Origin: an uncultured Spirochaetales bacterium
Lineage (GTDB): Bacteria > Spirochaetota > Spirochaetia > Sphaerochaetales > Sphaerochaetaceae
DNA: 64,000 bases
Reading direction: 5' to 3'
NCBI GenBank assembly: GCA_934271365.1
Contig: CAKQRI010000003.1
Span: 1 to 64,000, forward strand
The stretch's first letter is position 1, and every line of letters begins with the position of its first letter. The position numbers and the translations under genes were made by a program. Of this stretch, positions 9,223-17,033 are shown piece after piece. The notes beneath the pieces were generated by a model. That model saw nothing but the letters and a program-made list of their open reading frames with translations, was not told the DNA's origin and made no database searches.

Positions 9223-9540
9223 TCAGTCTATCGAGATTATTCTATCAATCACCCTTTTAGAAGCTTTCTTTATCACATCTTCAGGAAGTAAAGAAGAGGC
9301 TTCCTCTATGCGAACTCTTTCATCCTCATATTCTTCAAGATGCTCGGAGAGCGCTTTATTTGCCTCATTAAGCTCCGTATTGGCCTTAGATCTCTCTTCT
9401 TCTACTTTCTTAGCTATAATGCTTTTCGCCTTGCTCTGTGCATCAAAGAGTATATCATGGGCCTGCTCATTTGCGTCATTGATAATCTTTTCAGCCTCAG
9501 CTTCGACATTAAGAATATCTTCAATAACTTCACTTTTCAT
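9223..9540 (-). CDS. V/A-type ATP synthase subunit H/G-like coiled-coil stalk protein
   Basis: A 105-residue, highly charged coiled coil with no globular domain (EAEAEKIINDANEQAHDILF and following A/K/E-rich heptads). It is the first gene of the operon. Archaeal and Enterococcus operons carry a similar small stalk subunit (AhaH/NtpF) at this place, pairing with subunit E. The ATG has GGAGAG at the right distance. The family is assigned mainly from size, coil character and position, since such helices diverge quickly. Confidence 0.85.
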   Translation of the reverse strand: MKSEVIEDILNVEAEAEKIINDANEQAHDILFDAQSKAKSIIAKKVEEERSKANTELNEANKALSEHLEEYEDERVRIEEASSLLPEDVIKKASKRVIDRIISID

Positions 9541-9587
9541 AAGCTCTCCATAAAGTCATATGTAGTTTTAGCTTTTAAAACTCTTTA

Positions 9588-9617
9588 GTCAAGTAGATTA
9601 ATGCTACTTGTTTGACA
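9588..9617. promoter_or_regulatory. Inverted repeat between divergent ATPase operon and tRNA-Pro promoters
   Basis: CAAGTAG (9590-9596) and CTACTTG (9604-9610) form a perfect 7-bp inverted repeat around a 7-base spacer, extended by GTC and GAC at the flanks. It contains TTGACT (minus strand, 9587-9592), a plausible -35 for the ATPase operon, and abuts TTGACA at 9612-9617, the -35 of tRNA-Pro. The minus-strand -10 is unclear (TAAAAC or AAAACT at about 9564-9570). The repeat could be an operator or simply two facing -35 boxes. Confidence 0.35.
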
Positions 9618-9640
9618 CCTTATTTTCGTTATGCTAGTCT
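9612..9640 (+). promoter_or_regulatory. Sigma-70-type promoter of tRNA-Pro
   Basis: TTGACA at 9612-9617, a 17-base spacer, then TAGTCT at 9635-9640. The tRNA begins 11 bases downstream. The -35 is consensus; the -10 is weak (T, A and final T match). Confidence 0.5.
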
Positions 9641-9650
9641 TTATGAAAAA

Positions 9651-9724
9651 CGGGCAATAGCGCAGGGGTTTAGCGTACAAGTCTGGGGGACTTGGGGTCG
9701 GCGGTTCAAATCCGCCTTGCCCGA
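9651..9724 (+). tRNA. tRNA-Pro (anticodon GGG)
   Basis: A complete 74-base cloverleaf. The acceptor CGGGCAA pairs with TTGCCCG, the D stem is GCGC/GCGT, the anticodon stem CAAGT/ACTTG encloses the loop CTGGGGG with GGG at 9685-9687, and the T arm is GGCGG-TTCAAAT-CCGCC. The discriminator is A. The CCA end is not encoded (CTT follows), so it must be added after transcription. Confidence 0.96.
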
Positions 9725-9785
9725 CTTATATGGGTTATATTATAGTCCGAAATTATTTTCCAGAACATGCTTCTACCTTCAATCG

Positions 9786-10190
9786 TCAGATTACATAGCA
9801 AGATAAAGCTTTTCTGACATAAGAAGGAATTCTTGTTGGCCTTTTAGCAATGCCATCTATGAAAATAACGCGTACATTCATGGAAACAAGAAGCTCTTCA
9901 CCTCTTTTTATCTTCTGAGAGATATCTGCACTTACAGCACCAATAGAAATAATTGAAGTCTGGACTTCAAGAACATCATCAAGATATCCAGACTTTAAAT
10001 AATCAATATTAATGGAACGGACAACAAAGAACATTCCAGAAACAGATAAATCACGCTCAGAAAGTTCTGAGAGAACAGATCTAAGCATCTCAGTCCTGGC
10101 ATGCTCAGCAAAATCCAGATACCGAGCATGATAAATAATGCCACCTGCATCGGTATCTGAAAAATACACTCTGACTTTGAATGAATGCAA
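9786..10190 (-). CDS. Acyl-CoA thioesterase, YbgC/4-hydroxybenzoyl-CoA thioesterase family
   Basis: A 134-residue hot-dog-fold thioesterase. The catalytic block is YFSDTDAGGIIYHARYLDFAEHART, whose second aspartate is the conserved catalytic residue of YbgC-type enzymes. The start is TTG at 10190, two bases outside the lysA stop, preceded by GAGGAG within the lysA end; an ATG at 10195 is in another frame. It is the last gene of the lysine operon, but nothing in the sequence ties its substrate to lysine synthesis. Many bacteria carry ybgC near envelope genes instead. Confidence 0.85.
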   Translation of the reverse strand: MHSFKVRVYFSDTDAGGIIYHARYLDFAEHARTEMLRSVLSELSERDLSVSGMFFVVRSINIDYLKSGYLDDVLEVQTSIISIGAVSADISQKIKRGEELLVSMNVRVIFIDGIAKRPTRIPSYVRKALSCYVI

Positions 10191-10191
10191 A

Positions 10192-11448
10192 TCATATCTC
10201 CTCAGGCTTCAGAAGCTGGGTTCTAACATAATCATCATAAGTCTCTTCTCTTCTTATCTTATAAATATGACCAGAAGATAACAGATACTCGGCATGCCTC
10301 ATCTTTCCATTATAGTTGAATCCCATAGCAAAACCATGAGCCCCTGTATCATGTATTGCAATAAGGTCACCTTCATCAATCTCTGGCAGAGCTCTATCTA
10401 TTGCGAACTTATCATTATTCTCACAAAGAGATCCGGTCACATCATATATATGATCCTTAGGAAGGGATTTCTTTCCTATAACAGTAATATGATGGTAAGA
10501 ACCATATAATGCAGGTCGCATCAGATCTGCCATACATGCATCAAGCCCAACATAATCTTTATATTTATGTGTGACATGCCTTACACGTGAGATAAGATAG
10601 CCATATGGACCGGTTATTGCACGGCCACATTCAAAGGATATCCTAAGAGGCTTCAGACCTTTCTTCTCTATCATCTCACAATATAAAGCATGAATATCAT
10701 CACCAAGCTTTTTCCACTCAATAGGCTGATCAGATTCCTTATATGGGATTCCAACACCACCTCCAAGATCTACAGCTTCAATCTCAACACCAGTCTTATC
10801 CTTGATTTCAATAACAAGAGAGAATAGCATCCTAGCAGTTTCAACGATATAAGATTCATTGAGCTCATTCGAAGCTACCATTGTGTGAAGATAGAAATGC
10901 TCAACCCCCTCTTCTTTAGCTATCCTGTAAGCATCAAACAACTGATGGCGTGTCAGGCCATACTTTGCTTCAACAGGATTTCCAATTATAGCATTTCCTG
11001 TTCTTTCGGGTCCTGGATTAAAACGGAATGATATAGTCTTAGGAAGAAATCCTACAGCTCTTTTCACGGATTCAATATGAGTTATATCATCAAGATTGAG
11101 AATTGCTCCCATATCATAAGCTGCTCTGAATTCTTCATCAGGAGTATCATTGCTTGTGAACATCACATTGCATCCATCTATTCCAGCTTCTCTGCTCATC
11201 AGCAGTTCTGGAAGAGAAGAGCAGTCAGCTCCGAAGCCATGCTTTTTCAGAAGCTTCAGGATATTTATATTCGGAAGAGCTTTCACAGCAAAGTAATTTA
11301 TAAAAGAAGGAGCCCAGGCAAAAGCTTTTTTCATTTCTTCTGCATTTCGCTCTATTGCATCTCCATCATAAAGATGGAAAGGTGTTGGTACCTTTGAAGC
11401 AAGAGACAGAATCCTTTCTTCGGAAAGTGGAAGTATTTTCACGCTCAT
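10192..11448 (-). CDS. lysA: Diaminopimelate decarboxylase
   Basis: A 418-residue fold-III PLP enzyme converting meso-diaminopimelate to lysine. The PLP lysine is K56 in NYFAVKALPN. Also present are the phosphate-binding glycine motif DLGGGVGIP, the ECGRAITGPYG block, and the substrate-site cysteine in VTGSLCENNDKFA. It overlaps the end of dapL by 4 bases. The neighbours dapB, dapA and dapL confirm the pathway and make the alternatives, ornithine or carboxynorspermidine decarboxylase, unlikely. Confidence 0.93.
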   Translation of the reverse strand: MSVKILPLSEERILSLASKVPTPFHLYDGDAIERNAEEMKKAFAWAPSFINYFAVKALPNINILKLLKKHGFGADCSSLPELLMSREAGIDGCNVMFTSNDTPDEEFRAAYDMGAILNLDDITHIESVKRAVGFLPKTISFRFNPGPERTGNAIIGNPVEAKYGLTRHQLFDAYRIAKEEGVEHFYLHTMVASNELNESYIVETARMLFSLVIEIKDKTGVEIEAVDLGGGVGIPYKESDQPIEWKKLGDDIHALYCEMIEKKGLKPLRISFECGRAITGPYGYLISRVRHVTHKYKDYVGLDACMADLMRPALYGSYHHITVIGKKSLPKDHIYDVTGSLCENNDKFAIDRALPEIDEGDLIAIHDTGAHGFAMGFNYNGKMRHAEYLLSSGHIYKIRREETYDDYVRTQLLKPEEI

Positions 11449-12674
11449 TTCAGATTCTCCACGATGGCTTTTACAGCCTTCTCGACATTCTCTCTATGGC
11501 CATATGAAGAGACACGTACATAGCCTTCTCCTGAAGCACCAAACCCTGCTCCAGGAGTAACAACAACATGTGCCTTATCTAGAAGGAAATCAAAGAAATC
11601 CCAGCTCTTCATGCCATCTGGAGTCTTTGCCCACACATATGGACTATTCACACCACCATAACACTTCAGGCCAGCCTTCTCCAGACCATCCTTTATTATC
11701 CTTGCATTCTCTAGATAATAATCAACCAAGCCTCGGCATTCTGCCCTACCTTTGTCAGATACAGCAGCAAGACCACCAGTCTGAGCAATATTGGAAGCGC
11801 CATTGAAATATGTGCACTGCCTTCTATTCCATAATCTATGGATTGTACCTTTTGGAGCATTATCGGATTCAAGAGCGAAAGGAACGATAGTCCATCCGAG
11901 ACGGACCCCTGTAAATCCCGCATTCTTTGAGAAAGAATTGATTTCAATGGCACATTTTTCTGCACCATCTACTTCATAGATTGTTCTTACATAGCCAGGC
12001 TCTCTTATATAATCAGAATAAGCGGCATCATATATAATTATCGCTCTTTCCTTCAAAGCATAATCCACAAATGCCTTTAGCTGGACTTTTGTAGCTACAG
12101 CACCTGTTGGATTATTAGGAAAGCAGAGATAGATCAGATCAACATGGCACTTAGGAGGCTCTGGCACAAATCCGTTCTCACTAGTACAAGGCATATATAC
12201 AAGACCTCTATAGCTTCCGCTTTCTTCGTCATACCCAAGGCTTCTACCTCCAGCTACATTCGAATCAACATATACAGGGTATGCTGGATCCTGTACTGCC
12301 ACGACTGAATCTTCACTGAAAATCTGCTGGATATTAGCGGCATCTGCCTTTGCACCATCAGAGACAAAGAATTCCTCACTCTCAAGCTCAACACCATACT
12401 CTCTCTTATACATCTCAGCCAGAGCATTCCTGAGAGGAGTATCTCCCTGCTCATCACCATATCCGGTATAAGTATCCCTGTTCGAGAGCTTATCAAGCTT
12501 TTCATGCATTGCTGCTACAATATGAGGAGTCAAAGCTTCTGTTGTGTTTCCAATGCCAAGCCTTAATATCTCTTCACCCTGATGTTCACTCTGCCAGGCC
12601 TTTGTACGCCTTGCAATCTCTGGAAAGAGATATCCAGATGCAAGAGCAAGAAAATTCTCATTTACTTTAGCCAT
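11445..12674 (-). CDS. dapL: LL-diaminopimelate aminotransferase
   Basis: A 409-residue class I/II aminotransferase that turns tetrahydrodipicolinate directly into LL-diaminopimelate, bypassing the succinylase or acetylase branches. The N-terminal signature (NENFLALASGYLFPEIARR) is typical of DapL. The PLP lysine is K250 in INSFSKNAGFTG, with CFPNNPTGA and the YDAAYSDYI block before it. The chosen ATG at 12674 overlaps the dapA stop by one base (TAATG) and follows GAGGAGGGAAGG; an upstream ATG at 12719 would lie inside dapA. Confidence 0.95.
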   Translation of the reverse strand: MAKVNENFLALASGYLFPEIARRTKAWQSEHQGEEILRLGIGNTTEALTPHIVAAMHEKLDKLSNRDTYTGYGDEQGDTPLRNALAEMYKREYGVELESEEFFVSDGAKADAANIQQIFSEDSVVAVQDPAYPVYVDSNVAGGRSLGYDEESGSYRGLVYMPCTSENGFVPEPPKCHVDLIYLCFPNNPTGAVATKVQLKAFVDYALKERAIIIYDAAYSDYIREPGYVRTIYEVDGAEKCAIEINSFSKNAGFTGVRLGWTIVPFALESDNAPKGTIHRLWNRRQCTYFNGASNIAQTGGLAAVSDKGRAECRGLVDYYLENARIIKDGLEKAGLKCYGGVNSPYVWAKTPDGMKSWDFFDFLLDKAHVVVTPGAGFGASGEGYVRVSSYGHRENVEKAVKAIVENLK

Positions 12675-13585
12675 TATATCCTTCCCTCCTCTGACTCGTT
12701 CTTCATTCTTTGAATGCATGAGATGAGCTTATTCCTGTGCTCATCGCTTTCCAAAGTGCATAGTGGAAGGCGGAAAATTTCCTTACAATGGCCAAATTCC
12801 GCCATTGCTGTCTTAATAGGAATAGGATTTGTTTCCACAAAACATACCTTAAAGAATTCATGAAACCAGTTATTGAGTTTCTCTGCCCTCTCCCAATTGC
12901 CATCAAGAGCTGAATGGATCATATCTTTCATCTCTCCGGGGAAAAGATTAGATGCAACACTTATAACTCCATCGCCTCCCATTTTTATCAGGTCTAGAGA
13001 CAGATTATCATCACCAGAAAGTACTGAGAAATCAGGTTTATTCTTTCTCTTTATCACATCTTCCATCTGAACGAGATTGCCACTTGCCTCTTTTACAGCA
13101 ACAATGTTCCTACATTTCTCTGCTAAACGGAGAAGAGTATCAGTCTCAAGGTTTACTCCTGTTCTACCTTTTATATTGTATAGAATGCATGGAACTGATA
13201 CAGAATCAGCAATAGCCTTAAAATGAAGATACAAACCTTTCTGGGTAGGCTTATTGTAATATGGATTAACAAGTAGCACAGCATCAACACCAGCATCCTG
13301 AGCATGCTGTGAAAGCCTTATAGCTTCACTTGTCGCATTGGATCCAGTACCAGCAATAACAGGAACCCTGCCTTTTGCATATTTTATTGTCTGAGCAATT
13401 ACTCTATCATGCTCTTCATGAGAAAGCGTTGGAGACTCTCCTGTTGTACCACACGGAACAAGCCCATCGATTCCCTTCTCTATCTGATTATTGACTATTC
13501 TCTCTAAAGATGCGTAGTCAACTGTATTATAGTCTGTAAATGGTGTGATCATTGCTGTGAAAACACCTCTGAATCTGTTTTCCAT
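12674..13585 (-). CDS. dapA: 4-hydroxy-tetrahydrodipicolinate synthase
   Basis: A 303-residue TIM-barrel lyase condensing pyruvate with aspartate semialdehyde. The Schiff-base lysine is K165 (VAVKEASGN), the proton-relay tyrosine is Y136 (LYNIKGRTG) and the substrate-binding GTTGE motif is at 46-50. It follows dapB with a one-base gap and is translationally coupled to dapL. It is full length. Confidence 0.96.
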   Translation of the reverse strand: MENRFRGVFTAMITPFTDYNTVDYASLERIVNNQIEKGIDGLVPCGTTGESPTLSHEEHDRVIAQTIKYAKGRVPVIAGTGSNATSEAIRLSQHAQDAGVDAVLLVNPYYNKPTQKGLYLHFKAIADSVSVPCILYNIKGRTGVNLETDTLLRLAEKCRNIVAVKEASGNLVQMEDVIKRKNKPDFSVLSGDDNLSLDLIKMGGDGVISVASNLFPGEMKDMIHSALDGNWERAEKLNNWFHEFFKVCFVETNPIPIKTAMAEFGHCKEIFRLPLCTLESDEHRNKLISCIQRMKNESEEGRI

Positions 13586-13586
13586 A

Positions 13587-14351
13587 TTATAAATCTCCTA
13601 ATAAATCATCAAGGAAGTCATCCATAGAGAGAAGCCCATATCGGTCTGTCTCAAGAAGCCACTCAGCAGCGGCAATAGCACCAGATGCAAATCCCTCTCT
13701 TGTTCTTGCCGAATGTGTAAGAGTAATAGAATCATAATCACCATCTATAAGAATCTCATGTATTCCAGGGACTCTGCCAACACGCTCGCTTACAATCTGA
13801 AGCTGATCAGACCTAATTCTTCCATCGCTGTTTCCTATAAGGATTTCGTGCTTGCTGTCAATTGAAGAGATGAGCTCATCAGCAATCATCAAAGCAGTTC
13901 CAGAAGGACTGTCAGCCTTTCCTGTATGATGCACCTCTCTTATAGAAACATCATATGAGCCCACACGATTTATCAATTCTCCTGCTCTTCTTGCGAGTTT
14001 CAGGAACACAGCAACACCTAGAGAATAATTTCCAGAATAGAGTATTCTGCTCTTATACTCATTACAGAGATCTGCAACTCGCTCTTTCTCCTCATACCAT
14101 CCCGTTGTTCCTATAACAGCAGGAATGCCAAGCTTTGCATACATAATGATATTATCAACAGCAGACTGAGGCGACGAGAAATCAATTACTATATCTGCAT
14201 CCATGACAGACTTTGCATCAAGATGCTTATCTGTAACAGCATCAGATGTTGATACTGGGTCTATTACAGCAACGACCTCATTGCCATTATCTATGAGCAG
14301 AGAAGCTATCAGTCTTCCCATCCTGCCATAACCAACAATTGCTACTTTCAT
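13587..14351 (-). CDS. dapB: 4-hydroxy-tetrahydrodipicolinate reductase
   Basis: A 254-residue NAD(P)H-dependent reductase. It opens with the dinucleotide-binding GYGRMG (residues 7-12). The catalytic block EVHHTGKADSPSGTA contains the two histidines and the lysine of the family. It is the first gene of the lysine operon, with GGAG upstream of its ATG and overlapping palindromes at its candidate promoter (14397-14421). Confidence 0.95.
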   Translation of the reverse strand: MKVAIVGYGRMGRLIASLLIDNGNEVVAVIDPVSTSDAVTDKHLDAKSVMDADIVIDFSSPQSAVDNIIMYAKLGIPAVIGTTGWYEEKERVADLCNEYKSRILYSGNYSLGVAVFLKLARRAGELINRVGSYDVSIREVHHTGKADSPSGTALMIADELISSIDSKHEILIGNSDGRIRSDQLQIVSERVGRVPGIHEILIDGDYDSITLTHSARTREGFASGAIAAAEWLLETDRYGLLSMDDFLDDLLGDL

Positions 14352-14396
14352 TTCAACTCCATTTACAAAATAGCAAATTTAAAACACATTGTCTAT

Positions 14397-14421
14397 ATTA
14401 TAACATCAATGTTATTAACAT
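14397..14421 (-). promoter_or_regulatory. Candidate dap operon promoter with overlapping palindromes
   Basis: On the minus strand TATAAT (14402-14397) lies about 45 bases before dapB. It overlaps TAACAT-CA-ATGTTA (14401-14414), which shares its ATGTTA arm with a second palindrome ATGTTA-T-TAACAT (14409-14421). Three alternating half-sites at the -10 edge look like a repressor site. No clear -35 was found, which would fit an activator or a weak promoter. Confidence 0.4.
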
Positions 14422-14425
14422 AACA

Positions 14426-16666
14426 CTATTTTTGTTTTTTCTTCTGTCTTTCAGCTTCTCGATCCTTACTTAATTTAAAGAAATCAGCCATAGTTCCACC
14501 ACTTAAATCCGAACCTGACGAGTAAGTAGCCTGCCGTCGCATCGGTTCAGAGATCTTTCTTTCATCTCTATTTCTATATGCTTTCTTGCTTTCTCTTACG
14601 ACTTCGATTTTAGTCTCATATACAGCTTTAGGAATTCTGACGGCACTGCTTTTCTTTGTAATGACAATCTTTGTCTTATTTCCTGCAGTAGTTACTGATT
14701 TCCTGATAGGAGAACCTGTATCAATCCTGACCTTGACTTCCCGCTCTTCATAGCCACATGAAAGCTTCTGACAGATATAATGCACTGTTCCATCAGGCTC
14801 CTCAGCTCTCATCATATCAGAAGAACAATATGGACATTTCTTACTATCTTTGAAAACTGGAGCAAATGTCATATCTGAAGCTTCAACTTCTCCAACAAGA
14901 CTCGTTGCCATCTTCTTAATATCTTTAATAAAAAAAGCTGGATCCTCTTTTCCTTTGCTTATGTTCTCAAGCCTTCCTTCCCATTCTCCCGTAAGCTCTG
15001 GAGAACGGAGGACTAAAGGAGCTAGCCTGACTACTTCCCTTCCCTTCGCTGTTGGAACAAAGTATTTTCCCTGTCTCTCTACATATCTGTTCTGAACAAG
15101 CTTCTCTATCATATCTGCTCTTGTAGCAGGTGTTCCAAGTCCATTTGAAAGATTTGACTTAAGCTCAGAATCATCGACAAACCGTCCTGCATGCTCCATA
15201 GCAGATAGAAGTGTTGCATCTGTATATCTCTCAGGAGGCGTTGTTGCACTCTTCCTGACTTTAACAGAAGAAAGAACAACCTCATCCCCTTCTTTTAGAC
15301 GAAGAAGGGCAAACTGATTATCAAGATCATCAGAAAGCACTGAAGCACTTTTTATTCCAGCACTCTCACTTACCCCCCTATAGCCTTTTCGAATAGGTAG
15401 CGTAAGTCTGGTCTTAAACTGTTTTCCATCGACATCAATCACAGCAGTTGTTGTTCTATATAGATAGTCCGCACCAATCACTTCAAGGAAACGCAGAGCA
15501 ATAAGCTGCCATAGCTTAGCTTCATTTGCATTTAGCTCAGACATCCTTACTTTCTCTTCTGTTGGGATTATCGCATGGTGATCAGATACAGCGGCAGCAT
15601 TTACAAAACGAGGATTATTATCAATAAATCCATTCTCGAGGTACTCATCAGCCTGTCGAGAGAATACTGTATCCTGAAGAGCCTTAATTCTTTCCCTCAA
15701 TGTTGGAACTATATCTGGAGTAATGCATCTGGAATCTGTTCTCGGATAAGTTACTATTTTATGCACTTCATATAGTCTCTGAAGCGTATCAAGAGTCTCT
15801 TTTGCAGAGAATCCCAGCATTATATTCGCATCTCTTTGCAGCTCTGTAAGATCATAGGCCATAGGAACAGGATCACTCTTCTCTTCTGAGACAATTGAAA
15901 TAACTCTGCCCATTTTATCTTTCCAAGAAGAGAATTCCTCTGCAAGCTTTTCATCCTGGAACCTTATTGAGTTATCTTCGGGGTAATAAGATGCGGAAAA
16001 CAGAGAAAAATCTCCTCTGGCACTATAATAATATTTACCAAGAAATGCCTCTATTTCGTCTTCTCTCTTTGTCATAAGCGCAAGCGTAGGCGTCTGGACT
16101 CTGCCTGCAGAGAGCTTTGCATCATAAAAACATGTAAGCGCTCTTGTTACATTCATGCCAACATACCAATCAGCTGCAGCACGGCATGTTGCTGCATGAT
16201 ATAGGTTATCATACATAGATGCTGGCTTAAGGTTCTCAAATCCTTCCTTTATGGCTTTCTCTGTCTGAGAGGAAATCCAAAGCCTCTCCATTGGGCCTTC
16301 ATAGCCAGCTTTCTTAAGTATCCATCTTGCAACAAGCTCACCTTCCCGTCCAGCATCAGTTGCGATTACGACAGAAGAGACATCAGTCCTTCCTAGAAGT
16401 TTTTCTATTACAGCAAACTGATCTTTTGATTCTTCAATCACTTCCTGATCGAGCGTTTCTGGAAGCATTGGAAGATCCTTTAATGACCATCTTTTATACC
16501 GCTCTGAATAGTGCGCAGGCTCTGCAAGCTCTACAAGATGTCCTAGCGCCCATGTAACAATCCAGTCATTACCTTCAATGTATCCCTGATTACGCTCATA
16601 AGCATTCAGGTTCTTTGCAATCTCTCGTCCTACTGACGGCTTTTCTGCAATTACTAATTTTTTCAT
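14426..16666 (-). CDS. topB: DNA topoisomerase III (type IA)
   Basis: The start is the ATG at 16666, giving the canonical N-terminus MKKLVIAEKPSVGREIAKNL of the Toprim domain. The product is 746 residues. The active-site tyrosine is Y307 in VTYPRTDSR. A C-terminal Cys-rich zinc-ribbon-like block (CPYCSSDM and CQKLSCGYEE) is followed by a basic tail of about 90 residues with no recognised domain, ending KKKQK. It decatenates DNA. No Shine-Dalgarno precedes the ATG; a TAGAAT box ends 7 bases upstream, suggesting a leaderless transcript. An in-frame ATG at 16720 is also possible but has no family support. Confidence 0.93.
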   Translation of the reverse strand: MKKLVIAEKPSVGREIAKNLNAYERNQGYIEGNDWIVTWALGHLVELAEPAHYSERYKRWSLKDLPMLPETLDQEVIEESKDQFAVIEKLLGRTDVSSVVIATDAGREGELVARWILKKAGYEGPMERLWISSQTEKAIKEGFENLKPASMYDNLYHAATCRAAADWYVGMNVTRALTCFYDAKLSAGRVQTPTLALMTKREDEIEAFLGKYYYSARGDFSLFSASYYPEDNSIRFQDEKLAEEFSSWKDKMGRVISIVSEEKSDPVPMAYDLTELQRDANIMLGFSAKETLDTLQRLYEVHKIVTYPRTDSRCITPDIVPTLRERIKALQDTVFSRQADEYLENGFIDNNPRFVNAAAVSDHHAIIPTEEKVRMSELNANEAKLWQLIALRFLEVIGADYLYRTTTAVIDVDGKQFKTRLTLPIRKGYRGVSESAGIKSASVLSDDLDNQFALLRLKEGDEVVLSSVKVRKSATTPPERYTDATLLSAMEHAGRFVDDSELKSNLSNGLGTPATRADMIEKLVQNRYVERQGKYFVPTAKGREVVRLAPLVLRSPELTGEWEGRLENISKGKEDPAFFIKDIKKMATSLVGEVEASDMTFAPVFKDSKKCPYCSSDMMRAEEPDGTVHYICQKLSCGYEEREVKVRIDTGSPIRKSVTTAGNKTKIVITKKSSAVRIPKAVYETKIEVVRESKKAYRNRDERKISEPMRRQATYSSGSDLSGGTMADFFKLSKDREAERQKKKQK

Positions 16667-16673
16667 ACGCGTT

Positions 16674-16679
16674 ATTCTA
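16674..16679 (-). promoter_or_regulatory. Candidate -10 box for a leaderless topB transcript
   Basis: TAGAAT on the minus strand, separated from the topB ATG by exactly 7 bases (16667-16673). The -35 region is only TTTATT-like. There is no Shine-Dalgarno between the box and the ATG. Confidence 0.35.
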
Positions 16680-16721
16680 AAAAAAACATTCAATAAAATA
16701 AAGGGAAAAAACGTTTCCACG

Positions 16722-16750
16722 TTGACCGCATCATTCTATAAAGCTATAAT
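16722..16750 (+). promoter_or_regulatory. Strong sigma-70-type promoter of the ferredoxin gene
   Basis: TTGACC (16722-16727), a 17-base spacer and consensus TATAAT (16745-16750). This is the best promoter match seen in the window. The ferredoxin ATG lies 36 bases after the -10, preceded by AAGGAG. Confidence 0.8.
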
Positions 16751-16786
16751 CTGAAGAGTAAAACAACCACTTTAAGGAGTACTACT

Positions 16787-16954
16787 ATGGCTTACAAGAT
16801 TACAGACAGCTGTGTTGCTTGCGGAACCTGTGCTGGCGAATGCCCAGTATCAGCAATCTCTGAAGGTGACATCTATGTTATTGATCCAGATACATGCATC
16901 TCATGTGGCACATGCGCAAGTGTATGTCCAAATGATGCTATTGTAGAAGACTAA
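16787..16954 (+). CDS. 2[4Fe-4S] ferredoxin
   Basis: A 55-residue clostridial-type ferredoxin. Two CxxCxxCxxxCP clusters are complete: C9, C12, C15, C19 and C37, C40, C43, C47. It carries electrons at low potential for anaerobic redox enzymes. The start is fixed by AAGGAG seven to eight bases before the ATG. It is a single-gene unit with its own strong promoter (16722-16750) and a strong terminator (16978-17006), so it is probably abundantly expressed. Confidence 0.97.
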   Translation: MAYKITDSCVACGTCAGECPVSAISEGDIYVIDPDTCISCGTCASVCPNDAIVED

Positions 16955-16977
16955 TTATTTATCTTTTATACTGGAGA

Positions 16978-17006
16978 GGTTCATCTTGTAGATGGACCTT
17001 TTTTTT
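16978..17006 (+). terminator. Intrinsic terminator of the ferredoxin gene
   Basis: A 9-bp stem, GGTTCATCT paired with AGATGGACC (one G-U), with the loop TGT, directly followed by eight T. It lies 23 bases after the ferredoxin stop and before xseA. Confidence 0.9.
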
Positions 17007-17021
17007 AAGCATTTAATCCTA

Positions 17022-17027
17022 TATAAT
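17022..17027 (+). promoter_or_regulatory. -10 box for a leaderless xseA transcript
   Basis: Consensus TATAAT with exactly six bases between it and the xseA ATG at 17034, so transcription would begin at or within a base or two of the start codon. The -35 position falls in the T-tract of the preceding terminator and is not consensus. Confidence 0.5.
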
Positions 17028-17033
17028 AACTAT

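Noticed and set aside
9725..9785. Terminator for tRNA-Pro or the lysine operon
   Set aside because: No stem with a following T-tract was found in either direction.
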